In this document: piece after piece, positions 34,232-43,538 of the stretch | Layout: every line of letters begins with the position of its first letter | How positions within the stretch are numbered: position 1 is the first letter of the stretch | From: Thalassoglobus polymorphus | GTDB taxonomy: Bacteria > Planctomycetota > Planctomycetia > Planctomycetales > Planctomycetaceae | Reading direction: 5' to 3' | Length of the DNA: 64,000 bases | Assembly (NCBI RefSeq): GCF_007744255.1 | Contig: NZ_CP036267.1 | Span: 1,404,601 to 1,468,600 of the forward strand | Notes under the pieces: generated by a model | Seen by the model: only the letters and a program-made list of their open reading frames with translations | What the model was told of the DNA's origin: nothing | The model's database searches: none | Program-made: the position numbers and the translations under genes

Positions 34232-35692
34232 ATGCTGCAATCTTTGCAACGCTTTCATTGTTCCTTCATGCCCACGTACGTCGCTGCTTTAGTGATTTCA
34301 TTCACAGCTCCATTGACCGCTGCCGAACTGTATGTTGGAGGCGCTACCACCAGTATCACCCCTGACCAGCCGGTCGCCCTTTCCGGACAGATGCGTACAC
34401 GAATCTCACAAAAACCTGCTAACGAGTGCACCGCGACGGCTTTGGCAATTGAGTCCCGCGAGGGTGACAAAGTCATTGATCAAGTGATTCTCGTTTCCTG
34501 CGATTTGGTGGCGATCCGTGATGGAGTCATTGAGGCGGTTCGCGAACGGGCGAAGGATCGACTTCCCGGATTTGATATCAACAAATTGGTCTTGAATGCG
34601 ACTCATACGCATACTGCTCCAGTCATGCGAGAAGGCATTTACAACCTTCCATCTGAAGGGGTGATGAAGCCCAAGGAGTACGTTGAATTTCTTGCTGACC
34701 GTGTTGCAGAAATTGCGGCTGAGGCGTGGGAGTCACGAGATACCGGTAGTGTCGCCTGGGGGCTCGGTCATGCGGTTGTCGCCCAGAATCGACGAGTTCA
34801 ATATTCCAACGGAACAGCTGCGATGTACGGCAAGACAAACAGCCAGAATTTCCGTGCCATCGAAGGCTACGAGGACCACGAAGTGAATGTCCTCTATTTC
34901 TGGGACAAGAACGAAAAGCTCATTGCCACTGCTATCAACGTTGCCTGCCCCGCACAGGAAGTTGAAAGCGGTTCAGCTGTCAATGCCGATTTCTGGCATG
35001 AAGTACGTAAAACTCTCCGTGCCAAGTACGGCGAAGACTTATTTGTTCTCGGCTGGACGGGAGCCGCTGGCGATCAATCGCCGCATCTGATGTACAGCAA
35101 ACCTGCAGAAGAACGGATGCGGAAATTGCGAGGTCTGACAAGACTTCAAGAGCTGTCGCGACGTATCGTCTCGGCCTGGGAAGAGGCCTACGAAGGTGCA
35201 AGCAAAGAGCGTCACAGCGACGCACTTTTAGTGCACAAAGTTCAGATGATCGAACTGCCAGAACGTATGGTCACCGAAACTGAGGCAACCGCCATTGGTA
35301 AGAAAGTCGCTGAACTGTCGAAAGATCCAAAGAACCAAAGACGAACGCTCTGGCATCAGGCTGCCGTTGATCGCTTTCACAGACAGCAAGCTGGAGAGTT
35401 AAATCCTTACGAGATGGAACTTCACACCATTCGATTGGGCGACATTGCAATTGCCACGAACGATTTCGAGTTGTTCACCGACTTCGGTATTCAAATGAAA
35501 GGCCGCAGCCCAGCCTTGCAGACCTTCATCATCCAACTCGCTGGTCCCGGGACATATGTTCCAACAGAACGGGCCGCAAAAGGTGGCGGCTACAGCGCCA
35601 TCGTCGAAAGTAACAATGTCGGAGCTGAGGGGGGACAAGTTCTCGTCGAGAAAACGCTTAAAGCTCTGAACGAGATTTGGGATAAGAAGTAA
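34232..35692 (+). CDS. Ceramidase-like exported protein (second paralogue)
   Basis: 486 residues, signal MLQSLQRFHCSFMPTYVAAL..TAAE. ELYVGGATTSITPDQPVALS is the family start; the zinc site is NATHTHTAPVM; GWTGAAGDQSPHL and DIAIATNDFELFTDFGIQMK with TFIIQLAGPGTYVPTERAAK are the C-terminal part. It lacks the 'RYxL/LHY' second histidine arrangement as clearly as in the 28210 protein, so catalysis is less certain. The same family as the 28210 and 44426 proteins. Confidence 0.8.
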   Translation: MLQSLQRFHCSFMPTYVAALVISFTAPLTAAELYVGGATTSITPDQPVALSGQMRTRISQKPANECTATALAIESREGDKVIDQVILVSCDLVAIRDGVIEAVRERAKDRLPGFDINKLVLNATHTHTAPVMREGIYNLPSEGVMKPKEYVEFLADRVAEIAAEAWESRDTGSVAWGLGHAVVAQNRRVQYSNGTAAMYGKTNSQNFRAIEGYEDHEVNVLYFWDKNEKLIATAINVACPAQEVESGSAVNADFWHEVRKTLRAKYGEDLFVLGWTGAAGDQSPHLMYSKPAEERMRKLRGLTRLQELSRRIVSAWEEAYEGASKERHSDALLVHKVQMIELPERMVTETEATAIGKKVAELSKDPKNQRRTLWHQAAVDRFHRQQAGELNPYEMELHTIRLGDIAIATNDFELFTDFGIQMKGRSPALQTFIIQLAGPGTYVPTERAAKGGGYSAIVESNNVGAEGGQVLVEKTLKALNEIWDKK

Positions 35693-35798
35693 TGGTCAGA
35701 ACTTCCATTTGAGAGACTTCGGGATTTTTCTCGAACAGGAAGTCTCGGCAATCGCTAAGATGCGAACTGAGAATGGACAGTCAGGGCACAGTTCTTTA

Positions 35799-35902
35799 TA
35801 GAGCATCTTTCGAATTGGTTTGCAGGATCTGCCTCGTGGCGAACAGCATTTTTACAGGAGAAATGCGTTCGTCACGGGCACACGGTAGAGCAAGCTGCTC
35901 TA
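35799..35902 (-). repeat. 104-bp dispersed repeat, copy D (inverted)
   Basis: The complete element in opposite orientation: TAGAGCA, then TCTTTCGAATTGGTTTGCAG, GATCTGCCTCGTGGCGAACA and TGCTCTA at the right end. Located 106 bases after the ceramidase-like gene and 79 before the next start. Confidence 0.9.
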
Positions 35903-35981
35903 GAATTTGTGTCCTGGTTTTTCTTTCATCAGTCCCAAGGCAAACTACAAAATTAAACGACCTGCTACTGCAAGATGATTC

Positions 35982-37103
35982 ATGAAGCTGGAACAAGTTG
36001 AGTTACTACACGTTCGTCGTCGATTGGCACACCCGTTTCGAATCAGTCTGGGAGCGATCACTGCGCGCGAGTTCGTTGTGCTGCGCGGTCACGCGGATGG
36101 CTTGACTGTTTATGGCGAAGCCAACATCGATGCGCGTCCTTTTTATGCTTCGGAGACTGTTGGCACAGTCTGGGAAATGATCTCAGAAGTTCTCCTTCCG
36201 ATGGTCCTGGGGAAGTCCTTCGACTCGATTGAAGATGTTTGCCAGACATGGCATTCAATTCGTGGGCATGAATACGCCAAAGCTGCGGTGGAGCACTTGT
36301 ATTGGGATCTTCTCGGAAAGGAACGCGGGGAGCCAATCCAGCAACTTCTGGGAGGGCAGGGCGAAACGGTCGAAGTTGGGACCAGCCATTCAATTGGTTC
36401 AAACCCGCAAGAATTCATCGCCGACATTAAATCCGCACTGGAACAGGGGATTCGCAGAATCAAAATCAAAGTACAGCCAGGTTGGGATGATCAACCGCTC
36501 AAGCTGATTCGTGAACACTTTGGCGACATCACGTTAATGGCTGACGCAAATGCTGCGTACTTGCCAGAACATGTCGACCATCTAGCAAGTTTAGATCGAT
36601 TCGACATGCTGATGCTCGAACAACCTTTGCCACCTTTTGATCTCGTCTATCACAAAGAATTGGCAAGTCGAATTAAAACTCCATTGTGCCTCGATGAAGG
36701 AGCACATGACTTGCCGATGGTTGAGAATGCGGTCACATTTGATGCCTGTCAAATTGTGAATATCAAAGTTGGGCGTGTCGGCGGACTTTCCCAAGCGAAA
36801 CTGATTCACGACTGGTGCCACGCGAAACAAATTCCGCTCTGGTGCGGACGCCGAACCGGTTCGGGCATTTCAATGGCAAGCGAACTGGCACTCGCCACGC
36901 TCCCGGGCTTTAAGTTCCCAACAGATCATGGGATCGAATTGATTCAGGAAACGATGGACCACTTTGTCCCCATTGACCAGTTTGAACTCTCAGACGCCTT
37001 CGCCCGCATCCCGACTGGACCGGGAATTGGAGTCGAAGTCGACGACACAATGCTGGACGAACTTGCAGTTCGCCGAATGGTGATCAAACCGTCAAGTGTG
37101 TAA
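35982..37103 (+). CDS. Enolase-superfamily enzyme (MenC / N-acylamino-acid racemase-like)
   Basis: 373 residues, cytoplasmic. Muconate-lactonising subgroup residues are visible: Lys161-x-Lys163 (RIKIKVQPGWD), metal Asp188 (MADAN), Glu213 (MLEQP), Asp238 (CLDEG; Glu239 follows) and general base Lys262 (IVNIKVGRVGG). The capping loop is near residues 20 (HPFRISLGA) and 50. It could be o-succinylbenzoate synthase of menaquinone synthesis or an N-acylamino-acid racemase; no men genes lie nearby. The surrounding amide/peptide-type hydrolases favour, weakly, an amino-acid derivative racemase. A strong terminator follows. Confidence 0.82.
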   Translation: MKLEQVELLHVRRRLAHPFRISLGAITAREFVVLRGHADGLTVYGEANIDARPFYASETVGTVWEMISEVLLPMVLGKSFDSIEDVCQTWHSIRGHEYAKAAVEHLYWDLLGKERGEPIQQLLGGQGETVEVGTSHSIGSNPQEFIADIKSALEQGIRRIKIKVQPGWDDQPLKLIREHFGDITLMADANAAYLPEHVDHLASLDRFDMLMLEQPLPPFDLVYHKELASRIKTPLCLDEGAHDLPMVENAVTFDACQIVNIKVGRVGGLSQAKLIHDWCHAKQIPLWCGRRTGSGISMASELALATLPGFKFPTDHGIELIQETMDHFVPIDQFELSDAFARIPTGPGIGVEVDDTMLDELAVRRMVIKPSSV

Positions 37104-37111
37104 ATGAAAAA

Positions 37112-37146
37112 GCAGAAGTGTGGTATGCTTAATACCACACTTCTGC
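37112..37146. terminator. Bidirectional terminator between convergent genes
   Basis: GCAGAAGTGTGGTAT / ATACCACACTTCTGC is a 15-bp perfect stem with loop GCTTA, flanked by A-rich sequence on the left. It separates the enolase-superfamily gene from the leftward sialidase-like gene. Confidence 0.85.
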
Positions 37147-37167
37147 ATCATGATGTCAATGAATGAT

Positions 37168-38337
37168 TCAATCTTTCGCGGAGCTTTTCTCACCCTTGTA
37201 AAACCAATCAACTGGCAGGCGAGTAATCTGGAGCGAATTCAGTCTTGGGTATTCGCAGTGTCCCAGCACCACGTGATCGCCAACGAAATCGATGGCTGTG
37301 TAACAATACCATCCTTCTGGATCTGCACCGATATTCTGGACGTGCTGCCAAGTAGCTCCTTCATCCTTGGAGATTGCAGCGGTGAAAGGTCGACGCCCAA
37401 CAGGTTTTGCTGAGGCGAGCGGATCGTCACCATTATTCCAGACCAGTAGTAAATCCCCCGTTGAAGGGATGCGTTCAATTGAGGCAGGAGAGGGAGTTGG
37501 CTGTGGAATGTTTGAACGTTTTAATTCTGACCATGTGTCGCCTTGATCAGTGGAATGTGTGACAAGTTGACAATCGCGACTTCGGCAAAACATCATGAGT
37601 TTGCCATCTTTCAGTTCCACAACTCCCGGTTCCTGAGCGAGTAATTCTGATTCGAGTGTGCTTTGACTGGCTCGCCAGGTTTTGCCATTGTCGTCAGAGA
37701 GGTAGCAGAGAATTTGTGCAGAATTCCGCCACTTCGGCCAGCCGGGAAGATAATGAACCGCCAACGGAACAACCAACCGGCCAGACTTTAATTGAACCAC
37801 GCGATCATTGTTTAAGACGCGATAGCCCTGGTGATCTTTAGGGACCACATAAGTTGGTTCTGACCATGTTTCTCCTTCGTCGGAACTGGTTCGCATCAGA
37901 ATGTAGTCCAGGTGAGAATAGTTTTCTCCTTGTGGACTGTCGTATTTTTGAACATAGAAGAGCGCGATCTTGCCATTCTGTAAACGTAAGAGTGAAACTG
38001 ACATCAAGTTCGCTTCGCCCTCTTTTCGCGAAATAACTTTGACGTCATCCTGACTCCAGGTTTTTCCACCGTCAGAAGAGTATCGTCCTACAAGCTCAGC
38101 CGGAGCATGATCGCCTGTTCCGATAAACTTTGTGTAAATCAGAAGTAGACGGCCATCTTTTAGCTGAATGAAGTCTCCTTCACTGTTCCTGCCATTCTCC
38201 GGTCCGGGAGACAATCGAAGCGGCTTTTCGACTCCCGGTGCCACACCTTGAGGAGGACGGTCTGAGGCGGTTGTTGCAGCCACGAAAGTGAGTGTGATCG
38301 CAGTGACAGAAAAAATATCTCGAAAATGACGTCGCAT
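37168..38337 (-). CDS. Exported sialidase-like (BNR) protein
   Basis: 389 residues. Signal peptide MRRHFRDIFSVTAITLTFVA. At least five Asp boxes: SSDGGKTW, SSDEGETW, SDDNGKTW, STDQGDTW, SKDEGATW, spaced as in a six-bladed exo-alpha-sialidase propeller. The usual arginine triad cannot be assigned by eye: candidates are RSRD and GRRPF. Family members act on sialic acids or other glycans; many planctomycete paralogues have unknown activity. A good candidate for polysaccharide scavenging. Confidence 0.83.
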   Translation of the reverse strand: MRRHFRDIFSVTAITLTFVAATTASDRPPQGVAPGVEKPLRLSPGPENGRNSEGDFIQLKDGRLLLIYTKFIGTGDHAPAELVGRYSSDGGKTWSQDDVKVISRKEGEANLMSVSLLRLQNGKIALFYVQKYDSPQGENYSHLDYILMRTSSDEGETWSEPTYVVPKDHQGYRVLNNDRVVQLKSGRLVVPLAVHYLPGWPKWRNSAQILCYLSDDNGKTWRASQSTLESELLAQEPGVVELKDGKLMMFCRSRDCQLVTHSTDQGDTWSELKRSNIPQPTPSPASIERIPSTGDLLLVWNNGDDPLASAKPVGRRPFTAAISKDEGATWQHVQNIGADPEGWYCYTAIDFVGDHVVLGHCEYPRLNSLQITRLPVDWFYKGEKSSAKD

Positions 38338-38402
38338 GCTGAATACCTATACCCTTGAGTTCAACTGTCGGATTAGAAAGTGATTGCGAAGTTCGATTTT
38401 AA

Positions 38403-38708
38403 TTAACTCAGTGGCTCGAAGTCAGCTTCCTGAAAATCGGCAACTTCTTTCAGCCAGCGATTTTGAACGAACTCAACATGAGCGGGATGTTCGCTGTAGT
38501 CTACAAATTCTTGAGGAGTTGCGAACCACATTGAGATGCCGAACGTGTGAGAATTCTTCGGACTCGTTTGACGACGAATTTGAAAGTCTTGCACACCAGG
38601 AATCTCAGCGAGTTTTGCCGCTGCGTTCAGGAAGTCTGTCTCCTCCGGGGATTTCGGGGCATGTTGCAAGCGAAAAGTAACTGTATGTTCAATGGCGCGT
38701 TGTGTCAT
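38403..38708 (-). CDS. Dabb (stress-responsive A/B barrel) protein
   Basis: 101 residues from the ATG at 38708; the frame extends further upstream through the dispersed repeat at 38731-38803 but those residues are not family-like. Features: TQRAIEHTVTFRLQHAPKSP, EETDFLNAAAKLAEIPGVQD, HTFGISMWFATPQEFVDYSE, and a C-terminal HVEFVQNRWL. The Dabb ferredoxin-like fold dimerises; some members are enzymes or binding proteins. Function unknown. Confidence 0.83.
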   Translation of the reverse strand: MTQRAIEHTVTFRLQHAPKSPEETDFLNAAAKLAEIPGVQDFQIRRQTSPKNSHTFGISMWFATPQEFVDYSEHPAHVEFVQNRWLKEVADFQEADFEPLS

Positions 38709-38730
38709 GGTCGCTGTCTGTTTATGTAGG

Positions 38731-38803
38731 ACTGATCCTGAAACCTGAAATTGCGCTCTTAAACACTGAGGGAAGTGATCATTCCATAATTTTTCGGACT
38801 GGT
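38731..38803 (-). repeat. Dispersed ~75-bp repeat, copy 2 ('QVSGSV' family)
   Basis: Partner of 13282-13355. Minus-strand translation YQSEKLWNDHFPQCLRAQ, then FQVSGSV. It lies between the Dabb gene start and the terminator at 38836. Confidence 0.65.
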
Positions 38804-38835
38804 ACAAAAGTGTTTTGAGCGTTACGTAATTAAAG

Positions 38836-38865
38836 AGACAGCACGCCATGAATGGCGTGCTGTCT
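38836..38865 (-). terminator. Hairpin terminator of the DUF1080 gene
   Basis: AGACAGCACGCCAT / ATGGCGTGCTGTCT form a 14-bp perfect stem (2-base loop). It lies 28 bases after the stop of the leftward triple-DUF1080 gene. The T run on the minus strand is short (TTTAATTACG). Confidence 0.7.
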
Positions 38866-38893
38866 GAGATGAGCAAGAAATCACAAGTCTGAA

Positions 38894-41008
38894 TTACTGC
38901 TTCAGCTTGTCTTTCGGAGCTTTGCCGATGGGCCACAATTCGTAGCGTCTTACGAACATTTCAGCCTGTTCGGTTTGCAGAAGCAGCTTTCCGAAATCGG
39001 GCTTCGCTTCGAAACCTTCGTTGACGACAACGCCATTGACTTTGTAAAGCAAGTGTCCGCCATCTGCAATGACTTCCATTCGTGTCCACTCACCGAATGG
39101 GCTTTCGACGTCATCTTTTCCTCGGAAGTCGATCTTGTCGACCCAGTCCACATCTCGTCCATACCAGTTGATGCGTCCTCTGGAAAGTGTGGTTCGTTCG
39201 CCACCTTTCTTCCAGACTTTTTCGCCATCTCGGTCTTTTGTGATTTCTGCAGTCAATGAAACCGGATAAGCCTGACCTGTCACGGGATCAGAGCCGGACA
39301 GCACGAGAATATCGCCAACTCCACCTTCAATGATTTGAGCTTCAATGGATGCCATCCATGTATTTGAAAGCCCCCCGTCCGGTCCCCAGCAATGGACCAA
39401 AAGACCGGAGTCGCGTGTTCGATCGACACGATTTCCCCAGGTTTTCTTACCCCATTTGAATTCCAGAATGAGGTGGTAGTCACGGTAGGATTCATTGGTG
39501 ATCAATCCGCCGTAACCGTCGCCGGAAATATGAATCATGCCGTCTTTGACTGTGAAGATTTTCTTGGGATCAGCGTAATCTGAACCACGAATCCAGGTGT
39601 ACATCCCTTCCAGGTTACGACCGTTGAAGATTTTGATCGGACCATCGGTCGGGCTGATTGCGATGTCACGTGATGGAGGAACTGCTGGCTCGCCGGGTAA
39701 TTCGCGAATCGCAAGATTACGGAATTCAACCGGGTCACGGTGTGCAGCCAGTCCGAAGTGACCGCTCTTTCGTTTTGCCCCAGCAGGAACTTCTCCATCT
39801 TTCGATTCTTTGACTTGCGACAAGTCGGCATTCAGAATCGTAGTTCCGTTCAATTCGACAATGATATTGGAGCCACGCATCGTGACTTTCTGGAAGTTCC
39901 ATTCTCCTGTTGGGCGTAAATAGCCACGATGAGCTGGAACTAAACCGTAGACAGATCCGTGGTACTGTCGGGGATCGAGCTTGGCATATTTCGGATCTTC
40001 CGAATCGAGAATTTGCAGTTCAAGTCCTGCAATATGTGGTTGCCCTTCACCAGCGTAACGAAGAATGAACCCATTATTGCCTGCTGGCGGAAGTTTGAAC
40101 TCTGAGGTGGCGACGAAGTCTGAGTATTCTTTCTCTGTGTAGAGCGATCCGATTGCTCCCTCTTTACAGATGAGTTTGCCATCGACAACTTCATAGCTGT
40201 CGACTGCGCCCTTCCAACCGGTGAGATCTTTTCCATTGAAAATTTTCTCAAAGCCTTTGTTCTTCTCTTGAGCTTGCAGAATTTCATTGGCTTCACTTCC
40301 CGGGATTTCACGAACGTAAAGCTCTCGGAAATAGAGAGTGTTGCCATGGTTTTGCAATTCGATCTGCCCATTGCGGTAAATTGGCAAGTTGCGTTCCCAA
40401 AGGTTTTCCATGACAACATTGTCAGCGACGAGTTGATCGTTCAACTTGATTGTCACTTGTTCGCCAACCATGCGAATGTACATGGTGTTCCATTCGCCAA
40501 CCGGCTTATCTGCTTTGACAAGCGGAAATCGCTGATGTTTTTTATTGTTCCAGAGCGATCCTGAACCATTCTCAGCTCCATGGCGGAAGTAAGGTTCGTG
40601 TTCGGTATCCCAGATTTGAACCTGAGGGCTGCCTCGCAGATAAATTCCGCTGTCTCCTCCTTCGAGGATTTTCCAGTCAACGTAGAGTTCAAAATCTCCA
40701 TAGTCTTTGTCGGTGCAAAGGCTTTTCCCTTTTCCATCAAAGACGAGTACACCATCTTCAACTTTCCAGTGTGCCCGCATGACTTCATCTGCTTCCTTCT
40801 GTGCAGATGCAAGCTCTTCTGCGGACATCGCTGCGCGAGTCTTTGGATTTCCGACAAGACCTTTCCAACCGGTCAAATCTTTGCCGTTGAAAATCGACGT
40901 GAACCCTTTGGGAGGGGCCGCCTGGAGCGTCGACGAGAGCTGATTGAGCCCTGCAAGGGTTAATAGGGCGATCAGCATCGCTGATGCGCGATGACGAGTT
41001 CGTAACAT
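38894..41008 (-). CDS. Exported protein with three DUF1080 (3-keto-disaccharide hydrolase) domains
   Basis: 704 residues from the ATG at 41008, preceded by GGAG; an upstream ATG at 41056 would add 16 residues. Signal MLRTRHRASAMLIALLTLAG..LQA. Three copies of the DUF1080 domain are recognisable from their starts: GFTSIFNGKDLTGWKGLVGN, GFEKIFNGKDLTGWKGAVDS and GPIKIFNGRNLEGMYTW, each followed by a WKVEDGVLVFDGKG / YEVVDGKLICKEG / FTVKDGMIHISG strand and a GNNGFILRYAG-like or SGIYLRGSP turn. The family is a lectin-like jelly roll that includes 3-keto-disaccharide hydrolases in planctomycetes and Bacteroidetes. Tandem fusion of three copies suggests internal duplication and then divergence; the third copy is the most divergent. 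Confidence 0.87.
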   Translation of the reverse strand: MLRTRHRASAMLIALLTLAGLNQLSSTLQAAPPKGFTSIFNGKDLTGWKGLVGNPKTRAAMSAEELASAQKEADEVMRAHWKVEDGVLVFDGKGKSLCTDKDYGDFELYVDWKILEGGDSGIYLRGSPQVQIWDTEHEPYFRHGAENGSGSLWNNKKHQRFPLVKADKPVGEWNTMYIRMVGEQVTIKLNDQLVADNVVMENLWERNLPIYRNGQIELQNHGNTLYFRELYVREIPGSEANEILQAQEKNKGFEKIFNGKDLTGWKGAVDSYEVVDGKLICKEGAIGSLYTEKEYSDFVATSEFKLPPAGNNGFILRYAGEGQPHIAGLELQILDSEDPKYAKLDPRQYHGSVYGLVPAHRGYLRPTGEWNFQKVTMRGSNIIVELNGTTILNADLSQVKESKDGEVPAGAKRKSGHFGLAAHRDPVEFRNLAIRELPGEPAVPPSRDIAISPTDGPIKIFNGRNLEGMYTWIRGSDYADPKKIFTVKDGMIHISGDGYGGLITNESYRDYHLILEFKWGKKTWGNRVDRTRDSGLLVHCWGPDGGLSNTWMASIEAQIIEGGVGDILVLSGSDPVTGQAYPVSLTAEITKDRDGEKVWKKGGERTTLSRGRINWYGRDVDWVDKIDFRGKDDVESPFGEWTRMEVIADGGHLLYKVNGVVVNEGFEAKPDFGKLLLQTEQAEMFVRRYELWPIGKAPKDKLKQ

Positions 41009-41489
41009 CTTTGTTCTCCGCGGGGTGATTGTTTCTGCAGGTGAGTATTTCTGCAATTATTCAAAAAACCAAAGCCAACCTCGTTCGCAAACGATAAGGA
41101 GCAAAGCAGGATTTGGAAATTCAGTAGGGCAAAAAAATGGGAAGAAGGGGAGGGCTGATGGCCACGAGGTTTATGAAAATTCGTTTTGTGAAAATTCAAA
41201 GTGCGAGGACAAAACGGGCAGGCAATTTTGAAAGCGTCACGACGAACCCGCATCGGGAGCAGAAGCGAGCTTTCAGCTTGTCATACTATCTCGTGAATGG
41301 AGGCGTAGCAACTGCCGAAGCGAAGGTTTACTCACAGACTGGGGATCAACTATGTTTCCCAGAATCTGAAGCAAATTCAATTGTTGATCACCAAGTTCTG
41401 CCTCGTGGCGAGCTCTCTGCGAAGTCATGAAAGTGGCCTTCACAGAGACATCCAACAATTGAAGTTGCTCGAATTTCAGGACTCATACA
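41009..41489. other. Divergent intergenic region with a repeat fragment
   Basis: About 480 bases between the DUF1080 and beta-helix genes. A degenerate copy of the 'GCCTCGTGGCGA' repeat sits at 41393-41450 (separate entry). No gene recognised. Confidence 0.5.
41393..41450 (+). repeat. Degenerate relative of the 104-bp repeat (copy F)
   Basis: AGTTCTGCCTCGTGGCGAGC, then GAAGTCATGAAAGTGGCCTT, is closest to copy E at 14369 (GTTCCGCCTCGTGGCGAG, GAAGTCGTGAATGCGACCTT). Ends 40 bases before the beta-helix gene start. Confidence 0.5.
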
Positions 41490-43463
41490 ATGAATATCGT
41501 TCTCGGACTCTTCGCCTTGGCTGTCGCTTCTGTCAGCGATGTCGATCAAACAAAAATTGATGACGTCAAATCAGGAAAGATCACTGAGGCTCGTGCATCG
41601 TGGTGGGGTTTTGATCCAGTTGACTCTACGAAAAGTCTTCAAAGTGCGATCGACTCGGGGGCAAAGCGTGTCATCATCGAAGATATGGGGCAGCCTTGGA
41701 TTGTCACCCCGATCAATGCAGCCAGTGATCAAGAACTGGTTTTCGAAAAAGGTGCAGTCCTTCAAGCGAAGAGGGGGGAATTCAAAGGGTCGACCGATTC
41801 TCTTTTGAATATTGTTAACAAGAAAAACGTGACGATTTCGGGGTACGGAGCGACCTTGAAAATGCACCGGGACGATTACGCGAAGGCCCCTTACAAGAAA
41901 GCTGAGTGGAGAAACACGTTACTGATCCGAGGGAGTTCGAACGTTAAAGTTTCGGGGCTCACCATGATGGAAAGCGGGGGCGACGGAATCTATCTCGGGG
42001 TTGGAAGTGGCGGGAAAACGAACAAAGATGTTCACATTCTCGATGTCGTTCTCGACAAACATTATCGCCAGGGAATCAGCGTCATTACCGCGGAAAATCT
42101 TCTGATCGAGAATACGATCATGAAGAACACCGCTGGGACCAGTCCGATGGCTGGCATCGATTTTGAACCGAATCATGCCAATGAATCACTCGTGAATTGT
42201 GTGATGCGAAACTGTGTTGCAGAAGACAATGCGGGCGTTGGATATGCTTTCTATCTCCCCAACATGACAGCCAAATCGAAACCGATTTCGATCCGACTTG
42301 AGAACTGCGTGGCCCGTGGTTCGAATCGTGCACCGATTTCTTTTACTAATGGTGAAGGTGGTGACCAAGGCCCAATGACCGGAACGGTTGACTTCATTGA
42401 CTGCGACTTCTCCGGCGGGAAAGGAGCGGTTACCACTCTCAGAAGTAAACCGCTTGAAGGAGCAAAAATACGCTTCGTGAACTGTAAGTTGAAGCCCGGT
42501 GCAGGGGACGCAAAAACTCCGGTGATTCAGTTCATGACGAGAGTTGGTGATCAGCGCGACGTCGGCGGGATTCACTTTGAGAACTGCGTGATTGAAGATT
42601 CAATTGGCCGACCCGTGATGAGCTTTCATGATGGTGCTGGCGGGCTAAGGCTGGCTGACATCACCGGGGATGTGACAATTCGGGCTGGAAACAAGGAGAC
42701 ACAATTACAGATCACTCCGGAATTACTGGCGAAATTGCACCATGGGAACACTTTCAAACGGTTCCCGAGATATGATACTGAGGAGCTTGATTTCGTTCCT
42801 GTCAACTCAAACAAGATCGATCAGACTTTCAGGCAGACTTCATTCACTCAGCGTAAGTGGGGGACGTATCTGATTTTTGCCGAACGAGACAAAGAAATCA
42901 AAATCACTTTGAACCATTTGAAAGTTGGAAACTATTCCGGGCAGCCAATTCAGGTCAATGCAATCACCCCCAGCGGGAAAGATTTGAACGTTGGGAAAGT
43001 TCCGTTTCTGTCGACCACTTCGCTTAGCTTTGTCGCACCTGAAACCGGTCTCTACAGAATCCCGATCCAAAGTGGTCCGAATAAATTTCAATTGTCCTCC
43101 ACGAATTGCCCGACTGTCATGTCAGGTGAGAAGACACGAGTCTGGTTGATCTCTTCGGTCGGCGATTTGTACTTCTACGTCCCCGCCAATACGAAAGACT
43201 TCGGAGTGAAAATTTTCGGAGAAGGGATGGAAGGGATCGGGGCAGCGATACTGAACCCTCAAGGGAAATCTGTGTGGGAGAAGGCAACAATAGCCATGCC
43301 AGAGCAATTCGTTGGTGTTCCTGAATCCGAACAGGGGGAAATCTGGACACTGCGACTGTCGCGACCTGCTACGGGATCAATGGAAGACTACTACATTGAA
43401 CTGCAAGGAATTCCGCCATTTCTGGGAACGAACCGTGAAGGCCTGTTGAAGCCCGTGATGTAA
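41490..43463 (+). CDS. Exported right-handed parallel beta-helix protein
   Basis: 657 residues with a short hydrophobic N-terminus (MNIVLGLFALAVASVSD). Residues about 30-380 form a pectate-lyase-like beta helix: DSTKSLQSAIDSGAKRVIIE, KKNVTISGYGATLKMHRDDY, SSNVKVSGLTMMESGGDGIY, AENLLIENTIMKNTAGTSPM. The turn 'GDGIYLG' is typical of polysaccharide lyases or GH28-like proteins. The C-terminal half is beta-rich without a recognised domain. It may cleave or bind a polysaccharide; active-site residues were not identified. It is followed by the 43539 gene after 76 bases, probably the same transcript. Confidence 0.8.
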   Translation: MNIVLGLFALAVASVSDVDQTKIDDVKSGKITEARASWWGFDPVDSTKSLQSAIDSGAKRVIIEDMGQPWIVTPINAASDQELVFEKGAVLQAKRGEFKGSTDSLLNIVNKKNVTISGYGATLKMHRDDYAKAPYKKAEWRNTLLIRGSSNVKVSGLTMMESGGDGIYLGVGSGGKTNKDVHILDVVLDKHYRQGISVITAENLLIENTIMKNTAGTSPMAGIDFEPNHANESLVNCVMRNCVAEDNAGVGYAFYLPNMTAKSKPISIRLENCVARGSNRAPISFTNGEGGDQGPMTGTVDFIDCDFSGGKGAVTTLRSKPLEGAKIRFVNCKLKPGAGDAKTPVIQFMTRVGDQRDVGGIHFENCVIEDSIGRPVMSFHDGAGGLRLADITGDVTIRAGNKETQLQITPELLAKLHHGNTFKRFPRYDTEELDFVPVNSNKIDQTFRQTSFTQRKWGTYLIFAERDKEIKITLNHLKVGNYSGQPIQVNAITPSGKDLNVGKVPFLSTTSLSFVAPETGLYRIPIQSGPNKFQLSSTNCPTVMSGEKTRVWLISSVGDLYFYVPANTKDFGVKIFGEGMEGIGAAILNPQGKSVWEKATIAMPEQFVGVPESEQGEIWTLRLSRPATGSMEDYYIELQGIPPFLGTNREGLLKPVM

Positions 43464-43538
43464 CACCTTCATGCAGTCACTTTCATGCAGTCACCGTTTC
43501 AACACTGTTCTGAATTCCTCACCAGGAAGCTTTATCGA

